Notes under the pieces: generated by a model
Seen by the model: only the letters and a program-made list of their open reading frames with translations
Told to the model about the DNA's origin: nothing
Database searches by the model: none
In this document: positions 6,132-8,998 of the stretch, one piece after another
Layout of the letters: each line of letters begins with the position of its first letter
How positions within the stretch are numbered: the first letter of the stretch is position 1
Assembly (NCBI GenBank): GCA_015494845.1
Contig: WGAL01000045.1
Span: forward strand, 1-8,998
DNA from: Melioribacteraceae bacterium
GTDB taxonomy: Bacteria > Bacteroidota > Ignavibacteria > Ignavibacteriales > Melioribacteraceae
DNA length: 8,998 nucleotides
Direction: 5' to 3'
Program-made: the position numbers and the translations under genes

Positions 6132-7097
6132 CTACTTCTTTTTGCTCTTCTTTTTCTTTTTATTCTCTTTCTTCAAGAAAAAATTTTTCCCTTTGAAAAT
6201 TCTATCTTTCAATTTCCCTTTTGCGCCGTCAAAATAAAATTCTTTTTCGTAACTCGATTCAATAATCGCCTTTCCGTCTTTTTCGTAGCATTTAATTTCT
6301 TCCGTTCCATTTTCGCCTTTTATTTTCAGCGTCATCAGCGGCGTTTTCGGAAAATCGCTTGGAAATTCGTCAATGAAATTAGAAGAATAAAGCCGGCTAA
6401 CGGAACTCAAATATCTTGCAACGGTTGCAGAATCGAGTTTCGTATTTCCGGCGAACCAATTGTTTGTACTGTCTTTCGTCATCGTAAAGGAAGAATCAGC
6501 CGGATAAGTAAATTCGAGTTCCGTCCATTTGTTTTTATCGGCTTTCATCACGTAATTGTTTCTGAACGAATCCGCCTTTCTGTTAAACGTCGGCGAAATA
6601 AATCCGTTAACGAGATAAACGTTGTCTTCGTCCGTATTCCTTACGTAAGAAACAAAATTACGGCGTCCTTGCATATTGAATTTGCCAACGATAAAATCGG
6701 CGACTAAATCCGAACCGGCAAAAACCTTAACGCGCGTGCCAGTGGAATCGACTTTATATTTATTCCATTTCTTCGGCGAACGCGAAACAAGGCGTTCTAT
6801 TTTAAGTTCGGTTAACTTTTGTTTCAGTCCTTTAATTTTATCGTAAGGAACGGTTACGCTTTTTCCCCCGGAAACAACGACTTTCCAAACGTTTCCGTCC
6901 TTAAATAACTTAACTTCCTTGTGTTGGTTTGCTTCAGGATAAAGAAGGAACTCGGTTACTTTCGCGGTATCCACTTGAACGACTTCGCTTTTGAAATTCC
7001 GTTCCTTCTTTCCGCCGGCAAATTCAACGATTAAAAATATCAGAATGAGAACGCCGAACGTTATCGATAAATTTTTAATCAACTTGTTACTTTTCAT
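6132..7097 (-). CDS. DUF4340-domain protein, membrane-anchored, lysine-rich tail
   Basis: A 321-residue protein. Residues 1-8 are basic and 9-27 form one hydrophobic helix (LSITFGVLILIFLIVEF), so it is anchored by its N-terminus with the bulk outside the cytoplasm. The body follows the DUF4340 pattern: an opening strand with V..FLLYPEANQHKEVKLFKDGNVWKV (about 47-73), SRSPKKWNKYKVDSTGTRVKVFAG (105-128), VGKFNMQGRRNFVSYVRNTDEDNVYLVNG (137-165) and FRNNYVMK (178-185). Such proteins are encoded with GldF/GldG-like ABC components, and the molecular function is unknown. The C-terminus is unusual: the last 13 residues contain ten lysines (KKENKKKKKSKKK). Such a tail could bind acidic envelope polymers or membranes; that is inference. 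The start ATG overlaps the end of the GldG-like gene by 11 bases, so translation is probably coupled. It is the last gene of its operon, followed by a terminator. Confidence 0.9.
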   Translation of the reverse strand: MKSNKLIKNLSITFGVLILIFLIVEFAGGKKERNFKSEVVQVDTAKVTEFLLYPEANQHKEVKLFKDGNVWKVVVSGGKSVTVPYDKIKGLKQKLTELKIERLVSRSPKKWNKYKVDSTGTRVKVFAGSDLVADFIVGKFNMQGRRNFVSYVRNTDEDNVYLVNGFISPTFNRKADSFRNNYVMKADKNKWTELEFTYPADSSFTMTKDSTNNWFAGNTKLDSATVARYLSSVSRLYSSNFIDEFPSDFPKTPLMTLKIKGENGTEEIKCYEKDGKAIIESSYEKEFYFDGAKGKLKDRIFKGKNFFLKKENKKKKKSKKK

Positions 7098-8616
7098 AAT
7101 CCGTTACCGCTAATTTTTCTCTTATTCTTTTTTTAGATTGAAATCTGAAAATGCCGTAAATTATCAAGAGGATAATCGGCAAGAGGAAATTCAAATATTT
7201 CAAGAATGTTTTTGTGCCTTCCGAAAGCGTCGGGTCAATCGGACGCGAAGTAATTACTTTTGTACGGAGCGCGATTAATCCGGTATCGTCGGAAAGCCAA
7301 TCAATTGCGTTTGTCATAAGATTGATATTGTCGTCTTGTAAGCGTTGGGCTTGTCTTCCGCTTCCGTTTACGACGAAATCGCCGTCGCCGAAAACAACCA
7401 TGCGCGTTGTTTTATCGCCGAGCAACTTGCCTTCGAGAGCAACGCCCAAAGGCAGATGCGACTCTTTGAAATCGTTTCTCGTCCATTTTTTCATCACGTT
7501 GAAGTAAATCGGCGGTTTTTCGGTTCCCGAAAATTTGGAAGAGAACAGAAGCGGCGTAACCGTTACTGAAGTATCGACTTTGGAATAATCTATTGAACTT
7601 GCAAACGGCAATAAAACGCTTTCCAATCCCGCCGTTATTGGACTTTTCTTCGAAAAATTAGTAACAACTGGCAAATACGGAAATCTTACTGGCGTATTTA
7701 CCGTGAAAATTCCTTGACGTTGCGTAACCATAATGTTGCTGCATTGTTCGTCGATTACGAAATTTTCGTTAACGTTTACGCCGAATTTTTCAAGCCATTT
7801 TTCAAATCCGGTTGAAAGTCCTACGCCGCGCGCTTCTTCCAAAATGCCGTCCACGCGATTAAGCGCAACGAGAACGTTTCCACCGTTTTTAACGAAATCG
7901 TCGAGATATTTCAAATACTTGTCGGGAATTGTGTCCTTCGGCGCGATTATCGCAAGCGTTTTGTATTCCGAAGGAATTCCGGAAGTGTCGGTAAGCGTAA
8001 TTTCGTCAATATCGTGAGTTACCGAAAGCAATTCGTTAAGTTGTTGCATTTCGGCAAGCGAAGGTTCGCCTTGTCCTTGTAGCAACGCGACTTTCGGTTT
8101 GTCTTTTACCGAGATTTTTTTAATCGCGGATGAAAGTTCGTATTCAAGCGGCATTCCCGGTTGCAACAAAGGAATTGTTTCGCTTTTGTCTTCGTATTGC
8201 AAAACAACGCCGAGATACGCTTTTTGTTGTTTGAGTTGGTCTTTTTCCCTTACGTTAATCATAACCGGCGAAACGCCCGCTTGTTGCGCTTTCATCTCGA
8301 TTTTCGGGTCGGAATTCGGATCGACAAAATCGTAAACCACGTAACCGTCGGAATAATTGGAATATTCAACCAGCATATCGCGCAATTCTTTACGCAAACG
8401 GTCGATTTCCGGCGGTAAGTTTTCCGAAAAATACGCAGTAACTGTTACAGGCGCGCCGAGTTCGTCCAAGATTTCTTTCGTTGCGTCGCTTAAACTGTAA
8501 CGCTTATCCTGCGTAAAATCAAGTCGCGTGTAAACTTTGTAATTGATAATATTCAATACAATGAAAATTCCAACGACAAGCGCGATAATCGAATAATATG
8601 TTTTTTTCGTAAACAT
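7087..8616 (-). CDS. GldG-like ABC transporter auxiliary protein
   Basis: A 509-residue protein of the ABC-type auxiliary family (GldG-like, ABC_transp_aux). An N-terminal membrane helix (about 7-26) is followed by the family signature RYSLSDATKEILDELGAPVTVTAYFS (39-64). A large extracytoplasmic alpha/beta region follows, including YVVYDFVDP (92-100), KPKVALLQGQGEPS (173-186), a flavodoxin-like or GATase-like stretch YLDDFVKNGGNVLVALN (237-253), and VVFGDGDFVVNG (407-418) then NLMTNAIDWLSDD (432-444). A second helix at 474-491 and a basic tail end the protein. This two-helix architecture with a big periplasmic loop is the usual one. In Flavobacterium, GldA, GldF and GldG are ABC components needed for gliding; in other phyla homologues occur without gliding, so motility should not be assumed. 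The gene starts 3 bases after the upstream permease and overlaps the DUF4340 gene by 11 bases. The upstream Shine-Dalgarno site is weak. Confidence 0.92.
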   Translation of the reverse strand: MFTKKTYYSIIALVVGIFIVLNIINYKVYTRLDFTQDKRYSLSDATKEILDELGAPVTVTAYFSENLPPEIDRLRKELRDMLVEYSNYSDGYVVYDFVDPNSDPKIEMKAQQAGVSPVMINVREKDQLKQQKAYLGVVLQYEDKSETIPLLQPGMPLEYELSSAIKKISVKDKPKVALLQGQGEPSLAEMQQLNELLSVTHDIDEITLTDTSGIPSEYKTLAIIAPKDTIPDKYLKYLDDFVKNGGNVLVALNRVDGILEEARGVGLSTGFEKWLEKFGVNVNENFVIDEQCSNIMVTQRQGIFTVNTPVRFPYLPVVTNFSKKSPITAGLESVLLPFASSIDYSKVDTSVTVTPLLFSSKFSGTEKPPIYFNVMKKWTRNDFKESHLPLGVALEGKLLGDKTTRMVVFGDGDFVVNGSGRQAQRLQDDNINLMTNAIDWLSDDTGLIALRTKVITSRPIDPTLSEGTKTFLKYLNFLLPIILLIIYGIFRFQSKKRIREKLAVTDYEK

Positions 8617-8619
8617 AGC

Positions 8620-8997
8620 CTATTCTACTAAATTTCTTTTTGACAATACCATTGTTGATAAAAACAAAAACAAGAACGTGAGCGAAAGGAAATAAATAAC
8701 ATCGCGGGAATCAATTACGCCGCGAGCCATTGAATCGTAATGCGTGGATAAACTTAGATAACTCAACAACGCGCCGAGCCAGCCGGTAAAATTGGCGGCA
8801 AGCACGTCGAAAATTATCAAGAAGAAAACGCCGATAAATAGAGCCAGCAAGAACGCGATAATTTGATTGCTCGTTAAACTGCTTGTGAAAATTCCGATTG
8901 AAATAAGAACCATACTCATTAAAAGCATTCCGAAATAACCGCACAGAACCGCGCCGTGATCAACCGGTCCTATAAACGCAACCGTAACGTAATAAGG
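8620..8997 (-). CDS. GldF-like ABC-2 permease (5' end outside window)
   Basis: Partial gene: the - strand frame stays open to the right edge, and the ATG at 8928 is internal because the upstream codons continue as protein-like sequence (YYVTVAFIGPVDHGAVLCGY). About 126 codons are visible, the C-terminal half of a usual permease of about 240 residues. Hydrophobic helices lie around GMLLMSMVLISIGIF, IIAFLLALFIGVFFLIIF and VIYFLSLTFLFLFLSTMVL. The conserved GldF-type elements SSLTSNQIIAF and SLSTHYDSMARGVIDSRDVIYFLSL are clear; the STHYDSMARGVIDSRDV stretch matches the typical loop before the last helix of this ABC-2 subfamily. It would form the inner-membrane channel of the ABC system with the GldG-like protein. 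An ATPase gene (GldA-like) is expected beyond the right edge. The stop (TAG at 8622-8620) is followed 3 bases later by the next start. Confidence 0.9.
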   Translation of the reverse strand, partial: PYYVTVAFIGPVDHGAVLCGYFGMLLMSMVLISIGIFTSSLTSNQIIAFLLALFIGVFFLIIFDVLAANFTGWLGALLSYLSLSTHYDSMARGVIDSRDVIYFLSLTFLFLFLSTMVLSKRNLVE

Positions 8998-8998
8998 A

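Noticed and set aside
7214..8418. Several + strand frames opposite the GldG-like gene
   Set aside because: They are short, mutually overlapping and antisense to a confident gene, with low-complexity products.

Overview
The window is a compact stretch of bacterial chromosome that I read as nine protein-coding genes in two convergent blocks. Six or seven genes run on the + strand (1-5981) and three on the - strand (8997-6132). The two blocks meet in a 150-base spacer (5982-6131) holding two strong hairpins. Both edges cut genes: the first gene (PhoH-like) lacks its N-terminus and the last (GldF-like permease) also lacks its N-terminus. No tRNA, rRNA, CRISPR array, transposase or phage gene was seen.

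Organism: the DNA is moderately AT-rich. The gene set combines a PhoH-like ATPase, lipoproteins with short lipoboxes, a thioredoxin-fold lipoprotein, a Gld-type ABC exporter permease and auxiliary protein, and a DUF4340 protein. This fits a diderm (Gram-negative) bacterium, most plausibly in the Bacteroidota/Chlorobiota/Ignavibacteriota (FCB) neighbourhood. Several genes have purine-rich Shine-Dalgarno-like sequences (for example before 1369, 3250 and 3725), which is less typical of classical Bacteroidia. The lineage is an inference and is not proven here.

Layout of the + strand: a PhoH-family ATPase (1-771) is followed by a secreted or membrane protein of unknown function (782-1357), a lipoprotein with a thioredoxin fold (1369-1881) and a fosmidomycin-resistance-like MFS exporter (1869-3050). 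The last two overlap by 13 bases, and all four genes are tightly spaced, so they are probably one operon. A 106-base imperfect palindromic repeat element (3055-3160) follows. A second operon then holds an unknown lipoprotein (3250-3723), an SLC45/sugar-symporter-like MFS protein (3725-5197) and a secreted protein of unknown function (5187-5981) that overlaps the MFS gene by 11 bases.

Layout of the - strand: a GldF-like ABC-2 permease (8997-8620, partial), a GldG-like auxiliary protein (8616-7087) and a DUF4340 protein (7097-6132) follow each other with a 3-base gap and an 11-base overlap. This is a known conserved set: the membrane and periplasmic parts of an ABC system whose ATPase gene (GldA-like) should lie just outside the right edge.

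Most of the window is ordinary housekeeping or transport content. The parts least explained by the genes are the palindromic repeat at 3055-3160, the convergent spacer at 5993-6100 (an 11-bp hairpin whose loop and arm have alternative partners downstream, then a 12-bp terminator), and the lipoprotein/MFS/secreted-protein trio, whose two soluble members I do not recognise.
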